64,000 bases of DNA from Microlunatus endophyticus (GTDB taxonomy: Bacteria > Actinomycetota > Actinomycetes > Propionibacteriales > Propionibacteriaceae), in the NCBI RefSeq assembly GCF_014646195.1, contig NZ_BMMZ01000010.1, positions 124,001 through 188,000 of the forward strand. Reading direction: 5' to 3'. Positions 36,400 to 44,666 of this stretch are shown piece after piece. Numbering within the stretch: the first letter of the stretch is position 1; every line of letters starts with the position of its first letter. The notes beneath the pieces were generated by a model. That model ran no database searches, was not told where the DNA came from, and saw only the letters and a list, made by a program, of their open reading frames with translations. A program made the position numbers and the translations under genes.

Positions 36400-36993
36400 A
36401 TGGCTACGTTCGACGATCGCAGTGCGTGGGCCGCAACCGGCTGCGTACAGTTCGCTGATCTGTTCCAGGACACTTTGCTGGAGGAGCCTCCGACCTCCAG
36501 CGCACCGGCACCGGTCCGGCATCGTTACAACGAGCTGGCGGACCAGGCAGGTGAGATCTGCGCGGGATGCCCGATGGTGCGTGACTGCCTGTACGAGGCC
36601 GTCGTACGCCACGACGTCGCCGGCTTCACCGCCGGCACCACCCAACGCCAGCGTGTGGAGATGCGCCGTCGGCTCGGGATCGTGGTCGAGCCCGAGGACC
36701 TCGACACCTTCGCCGGTGCCACGGCCCGCAATCGGCCCGTCGATCATCACGAGGTCGTCCGGCTGCGCCGGGCCAATCCGGACGAGACTCTCGAATCCAT
36801 CGCCCAGCGACTGGGCTGCTCGCTGTCCACCGTCAAGCGTCACCTGCGTCGGGAGCGGGCCGGGCGGTCGGCCGGCGCCGGGGTGACCGAGATGCGCCGT
36901 GCGCTGCCGACGATGACCCAGGTGCTCGCTGTCGCCGCCCAGGTGATGGCACCGCTGCGGGGAAGGTCCCGCGCCGAGGATCGGGCCGCCTGA
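36400..36993 (+). CDS. WhiB-like iron-sulphur protein with C-terminal HTH
   Basis: A 197-residue protein with the WhiB cysteine set: Cys15, then Cys54, Cys57 and Cys63 in ICAGCPMVRDC, which would hold a 4Fe-4S cluster. The turn after it is GFTAGTT where classic WhiB proteins have GVWGG, and the spacing between the first and second Cys (38 residues) is longer than in most. A basic stretch, RQRVEMRRRLG, follows. Residues about 115-150 (ETLESIAQRLGCSLSTVKRHLRRE) form an extra helix-turn-helix. ATG at 36400 is preferred: AAGGGG ends nine bases before it, while the ATG at 36391 abuts the same site. Confidence 0.85.
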   Translation: MATFDDRSAWAATGCVQFADLFQDTLLEEPPTSSAPAPVRHRYNELADQAGEICAGCPMVRDCLYEAVVRHDVAGFTAGTTQRQRVEMRRRLGIVVEPEDLDTFAGATARNRPVDHHEVVRLRRANPDETLESIAQRLGCSLSTVKRHLRRERAGRSAGAGVTEMRRALPTMTQVLAVAAQVMAPLRGRSRAEDRAA

Positions 36994-37067
36994 TTCCTTC
37001 GACTGGCTCAGGACCCGGTCGGGGGTCCATTCAGCCGGTCGAAGTGCTCTGAGCCTGTCGAAGAGTC
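36994..37067. repeat. REP-like hairpin with CTTCGAC..GAGCCTGTCGAAG
   Basis: Between the convergent whiB-like and HAD genes, CCTTCGACTGGCTCAGGAC (36996-37014) faces GCTCTGAGCCTGTCGAAG (37046-37063) as imperfect inverted arms, with an extra GGTCGAAG half-copy between. The core TTCGACAGGCTCAG is known as a dispersed palindromic element in many high-GC genomes. A related copy is at 1547-1584. Confidence 0.65.
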
Positions 37068-37848
37068 ACAACCAGCGGGACAGCTCCTCGACGGTGCCAC
37101 CGTCGTCGAATCGGCCGGTGACGTGGTCGGCGATGTCCTTGACCTCGGTCGGAGCATCGCCGAGCGCGACGCCCCGGCCGGCCCACCGCAACATCTCCAG
37201 GTCATTACGGCCGTCCCCCATGGCCAGCACGTCGGCGGGGTCGATCTGGAGGCTCGCAGTGATGTCGGCCAGCGCGGTGCCCTTGTTGACCCCTTCCGGC
37301 ACGATGTCCAGCCAGGCGCTCCAGCCGATGAAGTAGCTGCAGCCGACCAGACCGAGGCCCAGGGCCATCTCGATGAACTCCTGGTCGGTGCTGCTGGGAT
37401 CGCGCAGCACCACCCGGGTCACCGGCTGGGAGATCATCTCCTCCACATCGCTGATGATCATCTCGCCGGTCAGGTCGCCGTCGGGGAAGTTCCCGCTGAC
37501 CCGATAGCCGCGGCCAACCTCCTCGACCGCGACCAACGTGTTGGGCTTGTGGGCCAGCACCTTGCGCACCACCTCGGACGAGTCGAAGGTCACCGACCGG
37601 AGCACGGCGGTCGGCGGATAGCTGACTTCCACCGCACCGTTGGAGCAGACGGCCGGCCCGCCCGGCAACTGCAGACCGTCGAAGATCGGCTGGGTGCCCT
37701 GCCAGGACCGGCCGGTGGCCAGCACCACGCGCGTGCCGGTCTTGATCAGATCCGCGACGACGCCGCGTACGGAGTCCGGAAGCTTGCCGTCCCGGTCGAC
37801 GACGGTGCCGTCGACGTCCAGGGCGACCAGCCTCGGACGCCAGCTCAC
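37066..37848 (-). CDS. HAD superfamily phosphatase, Cof type
   Basis: A 260-residue cytoplasmic phosphatase. Motif I is LVALDVDGTVVDRDG near residue 10 with the nucleophile Asp, motif II ATGRS near 48, and motif III/IV with Lys and GDGRNDLEMLRWAG near 205-220. The C2-type cap lies between. GTG at 37848 overlaps the serS stop by four bases, so it is coupled to serS. The substrate is unknown, perhaps sugar phosphates. Confidence 0.9.
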   Translation of the reverse strand: MSWRPRLVALDVDGTVVDRDGKLPDSVRGVVADLIKTGTRVVLATGRSWQGTQPIFDGLQLPGGPAVCSNGAVEVSYPPTAVLRSVTFDSSEVVRKVLAHKPNTLVAVEEVGRGYRVSGNFPDGDLTGEMIISDVEEMISQPVTRVVLRDPSSTDQEFIEMALGLGLVGCSYFIGWSAWLDIVPEGVNKGTALADITASLQIDPADVLAMGDGRNDLEMLRWAGRGVALGDAPTEVKDIADHVTGRFDDGGTVEELSRWL

Positions 37849-39146
37849 CGTTGCTGTCCCTGTGCCCCGGCGGTCGGCCGTGGCACCAGGCGGTCCCGGC
37901 CGGCCAGGAAGGGACGCAGCGCGACCGGAACGTGGATGCTGCCGTCTGCCTGCTGATGATTCTCCAGCAGGGCGATGATCGTCCGGGTGATCGCACACAA
38001 CGTCCCGTTGAGGGTCGCAACCGGCGCCGTACCGTTGGCGAACCGGGCCCGGATGTTGAGTCGCCGGGCCTGGAACTCGGTGCAGTTCGAGGTGGAGGTG
38101 ATCTCCCGATACCGTTGCTGGCTTGGGATCCAGGCGTAACAGTCGTACTTGCGAGCAGCGCTCAGACCAAGATCACCGGCGGCCAGCTCCAGCACCTGGA
38201 ACGGCAGCTCGAGCTTGGAGATGAAGTCCTTCTCGAAGCCCAGCAGCCGTTGGTGCTCGGCCTGCGAATCCTCCGGATCGCAGTAGGAGAACATCTCCAC
38301 CTTGTCGAACCAGTGCACTCGGAAGATGCCGCGGGTGTCCTTGCCGTACGACCCCGCCTCACGCCGATAGCTGGGGCTGTAGCCGGCATAGCGCATCGGC
38401 AGTGCGGCGGCGTCCAGGATCTCCTCGGAGTGGTAGGCAGCCAGCGGCACCTCGGCTGTCCCGACCAGATAGAGATCATCGGCCTCGAGGCGGTAGACGT
38501 CGTCGGCTGCCTGGCCCAGGAATCCGGTGCCCTCCATCGCCGACGGCTTCACCAGCGCCGGCGGGATGATCGGGGTGAAACCGTTGGCGATAGCGGTCTG
38601 CATGGCCAGGTTGATCAACGCCAGCTCGAGCTCGGCGCCGACACCGGTCAGGTAGTAGAAGCGCGAGCCGGACACCTTCGCGCCGCGCGGCACGTCGATC
38701 GCACCGAGTGCCTCGCCCAGGTCGAGATGATCACGCACCGTGATCCCCTCGGCCTCGAAGTCCCGCGGCGTGCCGATCGTCTCCCGGACGACGTAATCGT
38801 CCTCGCCGCCCTCCGGGACGTCGTCGAAGACCAGGTTGCCGACGCCCAGCATCAGCTCGCCGAATTCGACCTCGAGCTGTTTGGCCGCGGACTCGTTGGT
38901 CTTGACCAGCTCGGAGAGCTCCTTGGTCCGAGCCAGCAGCGTGGTCTTCTCCTCGCCCTGGGCCTTGGGAATGAGTTTGCCCAGGTCCTTCTGCTCGGCG
39001 CGCGCGGACTCGTACGCCGCGATCGCCTGCCTGCGGGACTCGTCGACACTGATCAGCTTGTCCACCAACTCGACCGACTCGCCACGGGCGAGCTGGGAAC
39101 GGCGGATGCGGTCAGGGTCGGTACGGAGCAAGCGAGCGTCAATCAC
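37845..39146 (-). CDS. serS: seryl-tRNA synthetase
   Basis: A 433-residue class II synthetase charging tRNA-Ser. The N-terminal coiled-coil arm (about 28-100) has RQAIAAYESARAEQKDLGK and LVKTNESAAKQLE. Class II motif 2 includes FRVHWFDKVEMFSYC near 280 and motif 3 is NGTLCAITRTIIALLENHQ near 390. Serine-binding TAEVPLAAYHSEEIL is near 235. GTG at 39146 begins VIDARLLRTDPD, the usual N-terminus. It precedes the HAD gene with a GTGA overlap. Confidence 0.97.
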   Translation of the reverse strand: MIDARLLRTDPDRIRRSQLARGESVELVDKLISVDESRRQAIAAYESARAEQKDLGKLIPKAQGEEKTTLLARTKELSELVKTNESAAKQLEVEFGELMLGVGNLVFDDVPEGGEDDYVVRETIGTPRDFEAEGITVRDHLDLGEALGAIDVPRGAKVSGSRFYYLTGVGAELELALINLAMQTAIANGFTPIIPPALVKPSAMEGTGFLGQAADDVYRLEADDLYLVGTAEVPLAAYHSEEILDAAALPMRYAGYSPSYRREAGSYGKDTRGIFRVHWFDKVEMFSYCDPEDSQAEHQRLLGFEKDFISKLELPFQVLELAAGDLGLSAARKYDCYAWIPSQQRYREITSTSNCTEFQARRLNIRARFANGTAPVATLNGTLCAITRTIIALLENHQQADGSIHVPVALRPFLAGRDRLVPRPTAGAQGQQR

Positions 39147-39245
39147 GTTCCCAGCGTACTGGCCCACCTGGCCCGTCCGGCGAGACCTTTTCGTCGGTCC
39201 GGTCTCGTCGGCGCAGATTCGCCGGGACGGCGAGGGGGCCATGCC

Positions 39246-40865
39246 ATGATGGGCTGCACCATGGTCCGCAAGTTGCCGTCCGCCGCATCGATCGGCGTCA
39301 CAGCCGTGCTGGTTGTGGCCACGATCGTCTGGACGCTGCTCGTCGTGGGGTCCGATGTGGTGGCGCCGCTGGACCGCTGGGCGCTGCGGGCCGCCGTCGA
39401 TCCGCTGTCGGTCGTCGGGCAGATCGCAACCGCCTTCGCGCTGGTCACCGAGCCGGTGCTGGTCTATCTGAGCCTGCTGGTGATGGCGATCTGGGCCTTC
39501 CGCAACCGGATGCGGCACCTGGCCGGCGCACTGGCGCTGATGGTCGTGATCGGCTGGGGCGGCGGCGGACTGCTGCGGCTGCTGATCGGCCGGCCGCGAC
39601 CGTCCGGCGCACCACATCTGATCAGCACCTTCGGCTACGCCTACCCGAGCGCCCACATGACCGCGGTGACGGTCGGAGTGATCGCGATCGGCACGGTGCT
39701 GGTGATCACCCGCCGACGCCGCGTTACCCAGGTGCAGTGGTCGTTCCTCGGGCTGCTGATCTTGGTCGCGGTCGGCGTCGACCGCTGGCTGCTCGCCGCC
39801 CATTACCTGTCGGACCTGATCGGGGGCGCTCTGCTCGGATCGGCGGTCGCCGCGGTCTGCTTGGTGATCACCGGGGTCTCGGTGCTGCCGCCGTTCGTCG
39901 CCCAGCCGGTCGCGGCCCGCGCCGCCCGCCGCCGGATCGCTGCTGAGGCTCGCGAGCCGTCCGACTCGCCCCGACGGTGTGCCGTGATCTACAACCCGGT
40001 GCGGGTCTCGGACTGGCCCGGTTTCCGGCGCTCGATCGCGTACGAGCTGAAGACCCGCGGCTGGGAGCCGGCGATCTGGCTGGAGACCACGGCCGATGAT
40101 CCGGGACGGGGCGCCACCCTGCGGGCGATCGAGAGCAATGTCGATCTGGTGATCGCCGCCGGCGGGGACGGCACCGTACGGCTGGTGGCCGCCGAGCTCG
40201 CCGACACCGGGATCCCGTTCAGCGTGATCCCGGCCGGCACCGGCAATCTGCTGGCCAAGAATCTCGGCATTCCGCTCGACCAGCGGGCCGCGATGGAAGT
40301 CGCCTTCACCGGCCGGACCCGACCGGTCGACGTGGTTCAGGTGACCATCGACGACGACCGCGTCGACCATTTCGTGGTGCTGGCCGGGATCGGGATCGAC
40401 GCGATGATCATGCAGGACACCAACCCTGATCTGAAGCGTGCCGTCGGCTCGGTCGCCTACTTCGTCGCTGCGGCCCGTAATGCCAACCATCCGGCGCTGC
40501 ACGCCAAGATCACCGTGGACGACGACGAGTCCTTCCGCCGGCGGGCGCACGTCCTGGTGCTGGGCAACGTCGGGTACCTGCAGGCCAATATCCCGCTGAT
40601 CCCCGATGCCAAGCCCGATGACGGACTGCTCGACTTGCTGATCGCCTCGCCGCGCGGGCCGATGGACTGGCCACGGCTGATCGCCCGGGTCCTGACCCGG
40701 CACGAGCGCGGCCTGAACGAGCTGGAGCGGCTGACCGGGAGCAAGATCAGGATCGAGGTCGCCGAGGGCGAGCACTTCGAGCTGGACGGCGACGCGGCGG
40801 GCGAGCTCCACAGCATGACCGCCGAGATCCTTCCCGGTGCACTGCAGATCCGGGTGCCGAAGTAG
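39246..40865 (+). CDS. PAP2 phosphatase fused to diacylglycerol-kinase-like domain
   Basis: A 539-residue bifunctional lipid enzyme. Residues 15-215 form a PAP2 membrane phosphatase with about five helices and the motifs LLIGRPRPSG near 118, YPSAHMTAV near 138 and RWLLAAHYLSDLIGG near 185. Residues about 240-539 form a diacylglycerol kinase/sphingosine kinase-like domain with YNPVRV, the AAGGDGTVRLVAAEL glycine-rich ATP site near 305 and VIPAGTGNLLAKNLG near 330. Such fusions are known in actinobacteria and probably dephosphorylate and phosphorylate lipids at the membrane. ATG at 39246 has GAGGGGG seven bases upstream. Confidence 0.93.
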   Translation: MMGCTMVRKLPSAASIGVTAVLVVATIVWTLLVVGSDVVAPLDRWALRAAVDPLSVVGQIATAFALVTEPVLVYLSLLVMAIWAFRNRMRHLAGALALMVVIGWGGGGLLRLLIGRPRPSGAPHLISTFGYAYPSAHMTAVTVGVIAIGTVLVITRRRRVTQVQWSFLGLLILVAVGVDRWLLAAHYLSDLIGGALLGSAVAAVCLVITGVSVLPPFVAQPVAARAARRRIAAEAREPSDSPRRCAVIYNPVRVSDWPGFRRSIAYELKTRGWEPAIWLETTADDPGRGATLRAIESNVDLVIAAGGDGTVRLVAAELADTGIPFSVIPAGTGNLLAKNLGIPLDQRAAMEVAFTGRTRPVDVVQVTIDDDRVDHFVVLAGIGIDAMIMQDTNPDLKRAVGSVAYFVAAARNANHPALHAKITVDDDESFRRRAHVLVLGNVGYLQANIPLIPDAKPDDGLLDLLIASPRGPMDWPRLIARVLTRHERGLNELERLTGSKIRIEVAEGEHFELDGDAAGELHSMTAEILPGALQIRVPK

Positions 40866-40933
40866 ACCTCGGCTCGCCGCACCCGCGGAGCCGACGAACG
40901 AATCGGCGAACTGCCGCGAGACCGATGCGAGCG

Positions 40934-41893
40934 TCAGGCGCCCGGGTGCTGGCGCAGCGAGTCCAGCCACTCGCGGGCGGCACCGTAGTCGGCGTTGGAG
41001 GTGCCGGGCAGCACATGCTGCTGGGTCGCGTCGGCCCGCGGGTAGCTGCCGAGGAAGATCACCTGCGCCGACACGCGGTGCAGGCCCATCATCGCCTCGG
41101 CCATCCGCTCGTCGTCGATATGGCCCTCGGCGTCGACGGCGAAGCAGTAGCTACCGAAGACGGTCTTGGTCGGGCGGGACTCGATCCGGCAGAGGTTGAC
41201 CCCGCGGCTGGCGAACTGATCCAGCAGCTCGAGCAGCGCGCCGGAACGGTCGGCCCGCATGAAGAGCACCATGGTCGTCTTGTCGACCCCCGAGGCGGGA
41301 GCGACGGGTCCTGGCTTGGTCAGCAGGATGAACCGGGTCACGGCGGCGTCGTTGTCGGCGATCCCAGTGGCCAGCGGCTGCAGCCCGTACAGCCGGCCTG
41401 CGATGTCGGAGGACACTGCCGCGTCATACCCCGAGCCGGGATCAGCCACTGCCGCCGCAGCCGCGGCCGTCGATCCCTCGGTGGTGATCGTCGCCTGCGG
41501 CACGTTCGCGGCCAGCCAGTCCCGGCACTGGGCTGCCGCGTGCGGATGGGTGATCACCCTGCGGACGTCGCCCAGCGCGGTCCCGGGCCGGGCGAAGAGC
41601 GTGAACTGCACCGGCAGCAGGACCTCGCGGGTGATCATCAGCGGCCGCCCGTAGGTCAGGTTGTCCAGGGTCGCCGAGACCCCGCCCTCGACGGAGTTCT
41701 CGATCGGCACCAGACCGGCCGCCACCTCGCCGTCGCGGACCGCGTCCAGACAGCCGGCGACAGTCGCGTACGGCGTCAGCTCGCGCTGGTCGGCGCCCGG
41801 GATGCTCAGCAATGCCTGGTGGGTGAACGTGCCCTCGGGTCCGAAATAGCCGTAGCGTTCAGGTCCTGGGGTCACCGGTCGGTCGTCTGGCAC
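40934..41893 (-). CDS. pheA: prephenate dehydratase
   Basis: A 319-residue enzyme converting prephenate to phenylpyruvate for phenylalanine synthesis. The catalytic domain has YGYFGPEGTFTHQAL near residue 12, VPIENSVEGGVSATLD near 60 and the essential Thr-Arg-Phe in NDAAVTRFILL near 178. An ACT domain follows (about 200-285) with the phenylalanine-binding ESRP in RIESRPTKTVFG, so feedback inhibition by phenylalanine is expected. GTG at 41893 is chosen; another GTG six codons on is possible. No chorismate mutase domain is attached. Confidence 0.93.
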   Translation of the reverse strand: MPDDRPVTPGPERYGYFGPEGTFTHQALLSIPGADQRELTPYATVAGCLDAVRDGEVAAGLVPIENSVEGGVSATLDNLTYGRPLMITREVLLPVQFTLFARPGTALGDVRRVITHPHAAAQCRDWLAANVPQATITTEGSTAAAAAAVADPGSGYDAAVSSDIAGRLYGLQPLATGIADNDAAVTRFILLTKPGPVAPASGVDKTTMVLFMRADRSGALLELLDQFASRGVNLCRIESRPTKTVFGSYCFAVDAEGHIDDERMAEAMMGLHRVSAQVIFLGSYPRADATQQHVLPGTSNADYGAAREWLDSLRQHPGA

Positions 41894-41956
41894 CCGATCA
41901 GGGTAGCCATCGCGTCCGTGACGGGCACGCTGGATTCCGCCCGGGGGCCGTACACC

Positions 41957-41994
41957 CCCGGTACGACGCCCCGGTACGACGCCCCGTACGACGC
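41957..41994. repeat. 13-bp tandem repeat, three copies
   Basis: CCCGGTACGACGC is repeated at 41957 and 41970, and a third copy with one G missing runs to 41994. It sits between the pheA start and the stop of the DUF2510 gene, so it may affect the pheA promoter. Confidence 0.75.
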
Positions 41995-43148
41995 TAGGTG
42001 AGCCCGACCGTGTCGATCGAATCCTGCAGCGACTTCTTGATCTTGGCGCTGGCATCGTTCGGTCGCGACGAGATGAAGGCGACATAACCGCCGGTCTTGC
42101 CCTTGGCGACCAGCAGGCTGACGTGGTCGTACTTGCTGGCCACCCCCTTGACCGAGTAGTGGACGTCGGCAGTGATGATCCGGACCGGACGCGGCAGATT
42201 CTTGGTCAGCGTGCTCTTCTTCTCGCCGGTCACCGTCGTCTTCGAACCGCCGAAGGACGATTTCTGCCACTGCGCCATGATCTTGTCCGCCGTCTGGTCG
42301 AGCGTCGCGCTCTGCAGATCGGACCCGACCTCGTCCACGATCACCGTGGCATCCCAGTCACTCGACGTGCCGCCGTAACTCTTGTGCACGACGGCATCCG
42401 CTTCGGCCCCCTGGCCGGAGTCGCCGAGCGGGGTCGAAAACGTCCGGGTGATCTTGTACGGCGCGGCCGGCAGAGTGAGCTTCAGCCCGTCGTAGTCGAT
42501 CACCCGGGTCGACGGATCGAAGCTCACCGGCGGCCCGGTCGGGGTTGCCGACGGTTCCGGAGTGGGCGTGGCAGATGCGCTCGGGGCCGCGCTGTCGTCG
42601 TCGGGTGGCGGAGGTTGCAGGCTGGGCTGCGGCGACTTGCCCGTCAGGGTGATCGCCAGCACGATCGCGGCAACCAGTGCGACCGCCCCGGTGCCGAGCA
42701 GCGCCGGCCGCAGCGAACTGGGCCGCCGCCGGTCCGACTGGCGCTCATAGCCGGGAGGACGTGCCGCAGCACGCGCCGGGCCGACCCCGCCAGGCGGACG
42801 GTCGTGGCCCGGACCGAGCGGGACGGCCGGCGAGGACCCGGACGTGACGACCTCGCCGGCACGCTGCCATGGGCTCGGGTCGCTGGCCTGATGCCGGCCC
42901 GGTTTCCCTGCTTGGCCCGGTGTCCCTGCCTGGCCCGGGGCCGGCGCGGTCGGGGCCGGCGCGGTCGGGGCCGGCGCGGTCGGGGCCGGCGCGGTCGTGG
43001 TCGGCGCGGTCGTGGTCGGCGCGGTCGGGGCCGGGGCCGGCACGGTCGGGTCGGTCGTCAGATAGCGCGTCCAGGCCGAGCCGTCCCACCAGCGGAAATG
43101 GTCGGGACGCCCGGCCGGATCGGGAAACCAACCGGCGCGCGCTGTCAC
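41994..43148 (-). CDS. DUF2510 domain membrane protein
   Basis: A 384-residue protein. It opens with a DUF2510 module, AGWFPDPAGRPDHFRWWDGSAWTRYLT (residues 4-30, three Trp). A Thr/Ala/Pro low-complexity stretch (about 35-75) encoded by 15-base repeats follows, then one membrane helix near 153-170 (ALVAAIVLAITL), a Ser/Pro-rich linker, and an extracytoplasmic domain of about 180 residues (SFDPSTRVIDYDGLKLTLP onward). The function is unknown; DUF2510 is an actinobacterial module often at the N-terminus of membrane proteins. GTG start at 43148. Confidence 0.8.
   Translation of the reverse strand: MTARAGWFPDPAGRPDHFRWWDGSAWTRYLTTDPTVPAPAPTAPTTTAPTTTAPAPTAPAPTAPAPTAPAPGQAGTPGQAGKPGRHQASDPSPWQRAGEVVTSGSSPAVPLGPGHDRPPGGVGPARAAARPPGYERQSDRRRPSSLRPALLGTGAVALVAAIVLAITLTGKSPQPSLQPPPPDDDSAAPSASATPTPEPSATPTGPPVSFDPSTRVIDYDGLKLTLPAAPYKITRTFSTPLGDSGQGAEADAVVHKSYGGTSSDWDATVIVDEVGSDLQSATLDQTADKIMAQWQKSSFGGSKTTVTGEKKSTLTKNLPRPVRIITADVHYSVKGVASKYDHVSLLVAKGKTGGYVAFISSRPNDASAKIKKSLQDSIDTVGLT
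42946..43035. repeat. 15-bp tandem repeat, six copies, inside DUF2510 gene
   Basis: Six consecutive 15-base units of the form GCGGTCGGGGCCGGC (two with T changes) encode repeats of the pentapeptide TAPAP/TTAPT on the minus strand. The unit is in frame, so copy number can change without breaking the gene. Confidence 0.9.
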
Positions 43149-43215
43149 GAACCGGAAGCTTACGAGACGGGCGGACCGTCCGGACGACTCCGACGCGTCA
43201 CCTCCCGGGACTGTT

Positions 43216-43242
43216 CGATACTGTGAGTATCGGATACTCTTG
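43216..43242. promoter_or_regulatory. candidate TetR operator, three half-sites
   Basis: CGATACTGTGAGTATCG at 43216-43232 is a perfect inverted repeat with seven-base arms. Its right arm pairs again with the next bases as AGTAT-CGG-ATACT, giving three alternating half-sites. It ends 34 bases before the ATG of the TetR gene, a typical autoregulatory position, and would also control the ATPase and YhgE/Pip genes. Confidence 0.7.
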
Positions 43243-43276
43243 GTACTGAATCTGACTCTCTCGAGGAACAGGCGCC

Positions 43277-43921
43277 ATGTCCGCAGCAGACGTACGCACC
43301 GATCGCGGCGCGCGACAGCATCCCCCGGCCCAGCCCCGGCCGAAGCGGGCGGCGGTCCGCGACCGCATCATCGCGGCGGCCCAGCAGGCGTTCCTGCGCG
43401 ACGGCTACCAGCGCACCAATCTCGGTGACATCGCTGCGGCGGCCGGATTCTCCAAGGGTGCCGTCTACTCCAACTTCGGCGGCAAGGCCGACCTCTTCAC
43501 AGCGGTGATCAACGAGCACACCAGCGCCTTGATCAACACCACCCTGACCTCCTCCGAACGCCTGGTCGCCGCAGTCAGCGATCCGGCGGCGATCGATCAG
43601 GTCGCCACCGATGTCGCCGACACCATCGTCGCCAATGCACCGACGCTGACGATGCTGATGGAATTCCGGTCACTGGCGGCCGGTGACCCGGAACTGGCTG
43701 CCGTCTACAGCAGCTTGCGCACCGACCAGCGGCGCACACTGCTGGCGGATCTGCGTCGCCGCACGGCGGGCACCACGGCCCAGATCGACGAGGCGGCTGC
43801 TGCGCTGATCCTCTCGCTGGTCCAGTCGTTGTCGTCTGAATATGCCGTCGCTCCGGACGTGATGCCACCCGAGTTGATCAAGAACACCATCCGGATCGCG
43901 ATCAAGGGGATCCTGCAATGA
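43277..43921 (+). CDS. TetR family transcriptional regulator
   Basis: A 214-residue repressor. The HTH is AAAQQAFLRDGYQRTNLGDI followed by AAAAGFSKGAVYSNFGGKADLF, residues about 30-75. The C-terminal effector domain is helical and unassigned. It is the first gene of a three-gene operon, with a four-base ATGA overlap to the ATPase, and a well-formed palindrome lies just upstream. It probably senses the compound exported by, or stress relieved by, the two following genes. Confidence 0.92.
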   Translation: MSAADVRTDRGARQHPPAQPRPKRAAVRDRIIAAAQQAFLRDGYQRTNLGDIAAAAGFSKGAVYSNFGGKADLFTAVINEHTSALINTTLTSSERLVAAVSDPAAIDQVATDVADTIVANAPTLTMLMEFRSLAAGDPELAAVYSSLRTDQRRTLLADLRRRTAGTTAQIDEAAAALILSLVQSLSSEYAVAPDVMPPELIKNTIRIAIKGILQ

Positions 43922-44664
43922 CCGAGGCCACACCACAGCATCCGGACGAGCTGGTCGAGGCTGCTCCGCCCGCCGCAGAGCCGACGCGGCAGCAGCCGAC
44001 CCCCATGATCATCGCCGAAGGGCTCGACCTCGGCACCGGCGAGCTCCGCGTCCTCGCCGGCCTGGACTTCGAGGTCGGCGCCGACCGGCTCGCCGTGATC
44101 ATCGGACCGGCCGGGACCGGCAAGTCCGCCCTGCTGGCGGCCATCGTCGGCCGGTTCACCGGGGTCCGCGGCCGGATCGAGGTCGCCGGTCTCGATGCGG
44201 ATCGGCAATCCCGACAGCTACGCAAGATCACCACCGTCGCCCGGCTGGGCAGCTTCGTCGACCTGGAGCCCAAGCACAGCATCACCGACGCCCTGGCCGA
44301 GCGCGCGGCCATCGAGGGGATCCGGCTGCGTCAGGCGGAGCGGGTCTACGACGAGCTGGCCGACCTGCTCGATCTCGACCTCGACCCCGGTCAGCTGATC
44401 GACGATCTCGACGGCTACCAGCGCGCCGCGTTGACCGTGATCCTGGCGATGCTCAGACCGTCGAGCGTCCTGGTCCTCGACGACGCCCACCGCGATCTCA
44501 CCATCGACGACCAGCACCGACTGCTCGGCCGACTGGTCGACCTCGCCGGGCGTACCGCGACCACGATCGTCGTGTCGACGGTCGAACCCACCACGATCCC
44601 GTACGAAGCGGTCCGGATCGACCTTCCCGAACTCGGCAAGACCCGTACGCATCCCAGCAGGTGA
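43918..44664 (+). CDS. ABC-type ATPase with altered signature motif
   Basis: A 248-residue ATP-binding cassette protein. Walker A is GPAGTGKSALL with the lysine about residue 69, and Walker B is SVLVLDDAHRDL near 180. In place of LSGGQ the signature position reads DLDGYQRAALTV, and the Q-loop/His-switch regions are weak. It is translated from an ATGA overlap with TetR and followed by the YhgE/Pip gene two bases on, an arrangement known in actinobacteria where ATPase and Pip proteins act together. Whether it drives transport or only regulates is unclear. Confidence 0.85.
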   Translation: MTEATPQHPDELVEAAPPAAEPTRQQPTPMIIAEGLDLGTGELRVLAGLDFEVGADRLAVIIGPAGTGKSALLAAIVGRFTGVRGRIEVAGLDADRQSRQLRKITTVARLGSFVDLEPKHSITDALAERAAIEGIRLRQAERVYDELADLLDLDLDPGQLIDDLDGYQRAALTVILAMLRPSSVLVLDDAHRDLTIDDQHRLLGRLVDLAGRTATTIVVSTVEPTTIPYEAVRIDLPELGKTRTHPSR

Positions 44665-44666
44665 TC

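Noticed and set aside
37851..40865. A continuous plus-strand frame of more than 1000 codons
   Set aside because: Its first half is only the shadow of serS and the HAD gene; the real PAP2-kinase gene starts at 39246 with its own ribosome binding site.
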